DNA from: Oasisia sp. SBJ-2009
Lineage: Eukaryota; Annelida; Polychaeta; Sabellida; Siboglinidae
Length of the DNA: 64,000 bases
Assembly: GCA_964017155.1 (NCBI GenBank)
Contig: OZ024854.1
Location: 68,145,254 to 68,209,253 of the forward strand
Direction of reading: 5' to 3'
A model generated the notes under the pieces. The model had not been told where the DNA came from and ran no database searches. It saw only the letters and a program-made list of their open reading frames with translations. Shown here in pieces: positions 62,822-64,000 of this stretch. The position numbers and the translations under genes are program-made. Each line of letters opens with the position of its first letter. Position 1 is the stretch's first letter.

Positions 62822-63059
62822 CTGCAGAGTGACCACAGCAGTTGACCACAGCAGTTGACCACATGTCCACACTCACCATACCACTTAACTACACAGTCAC
62901 GTGACAACCACGTCACCACACACGTCCATGCTGACTAACTGACGACACTGCTTGACCACACTGACCACACCACTTGACCACACACATCCACAATGACCAC
63001 AAAACTTGGACTGTCACAAACATAAAAAATTGTGTCTATGTTGCAATGATAAAGAACAC

Positions 63060-64000
63060 GTCCACAAATGTCTTCGTTCTTGACCCTTGACACATGGCTC
63101 AGTCACACGCTGCATGTGTTATAAGTCTTGACACATGGCTCAGTCACACGCTGCATGTGTTATAAGTCTTGACACATGGCTCAGTCACACGCTGCATGTG
63201 TTATAAGTCTTGATACATGACTCAATCACACACACTGCATGTGTTATAAGTCTTGACACATGGCTCAGTCACACGCTGCATGTGTTATAAGTCTTGATAC
63301 ATGGCTCAGTCACACGCTGCATGTGTTATAAGTCTTGACACATGGCTCAGTCACACGCTGCATGTGTTATAAGTCTTGATACATGACTCAGTCACACACA
63401 CTGCATGTGTTATAAGTCTTGACACATGGCTCAGTCACACACACTGCATGTGTTATAAGTCTTGATACATGGCTCAGTCAGACACACTGCATGTGTTATA
63501 AGTCTTGATACATGGCTCAGTCACACACACTGCATGTGTTATAAGTCTTGATACATGGCTCAGTCACACACACTGCATGTGTTATAAGTCTTGACACATG
63601 GCTCAGTCACACACACTGCATGTGTTATAAGTCTTGACACATGGCTCAGTCACACACACTGCATGTGTTATAAGTCATGACACATGACTCAATCACACAC
63701 ACTGCATGTGTTATAAGTCTTGATACATGGCTCAGTCACACACACTGCATGTGTTATAAGTCTTGACACATGGCTCAGTCACACACGCTGCATGTGTTAT
63801 AAGTCTTGACACATGGCTCAGTCACACACGCTGCATGTGTTATAAGTCTTGACACATGGCTCAGTCACACATGCTGCATGTGTTATAAGTCTTGATACAT
63901 GGCTCAGTCACACACGCTGCATGTGTTATAAGTCTTGATACATGGCTCGGTCACACACGCTGCATGTGTTATAAGTCTTGATACATGGCTCAGTCACACA
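63060..64000. repeat. 41-43-bp minisatellite at the right edge, at least 22 copies
   Basis: Units of ataagtcttgacacatggct then cagtcacac and actgcatgtgtt, with tgacac/tgatac alternation and a two-base length variant (cacacg versus cacacacac). It runs off the window in the intron before W1. Confidence 0.96.

Overview
The window is animal nuclear DNA: genes are split by GT-AG introns, there are two kinds of tRNA-derived SINE, and proteins match bilaterian families. Exon similarity, SINE type and the very heavy minisatellite load suggest an invertebrate, possibly a marine lophotrochozoan, but the species cannot be fixed from the sequence alone. Two genes can be read, both on the minus strand. 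All exon joins were worked out by hand from conserved peptide sequence, splice consensus and phase. There are no rRNA genes, CRISPR arrays, bacterial-type operons or intact transposon ORFs.

Positions 1-4677 hold the 5' part of a cyclin-Q gene (CCNQ, also FAM58 or cyclin M), the activating subunit of CDK10. Five exons give 186 codons from the start ATG at 4677 and the gene runs off the left edge. Positions 4678-10008 are intergenic: a CpG-containing stretch upstream of CCNQ, a 31-bp minisatellite with AP-1-like motifs, a perfect match to the CTCF core consensus, and otherwise AT-rich DNA.

Positions 10009-62821 hold the 3' part of a large gene whose product resembles the C-terminal half of ANKRD26 (ankyrin repeat domain protein 26; CCDC144/POTE relatives). 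I could join 41 exons (W1-W41; earlier exons, including any ankyrin repeats, lie beyond 64000) into one continuous frame of 1,860 codons plus stop, with every phase matching. W1-W10 encode an acidic, then Ser-Pro-rich, poly-Gln and Lys-rich linker. W11-W40 encode a long coiled coil, and W41 a short C-terminal tail. Several exons are microexons of 15-27 bp.

Roughly a third of the window, by eye, is tandem repeat: more than 25 minisatellites with units of 16-76 bp plus microsatellites. The most unusual feature is that many arrays are not placed at random in introns but are built from an exon-intron junction. The 3' end of the exon and its GT donor (CCNQ exons 2 and 4; W15, W26, W35), or the acceptor (W23, probably W40), is repeated 6 to about 40 times, so the real splice site sits at the end of a ladder of near-identical decoys.

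The two genes are neighbours in the same orientation. In vertebrates CDK10/cyclin Q regulates ciliogenesis and ANKRD26 sits at centriolar distal appendages, so a shared centrosome or cilium theme is possible, but that is inference. I found no convincing new defence, toxin or mobile system; the repeat-splice-site architecture is the observation most worth following.
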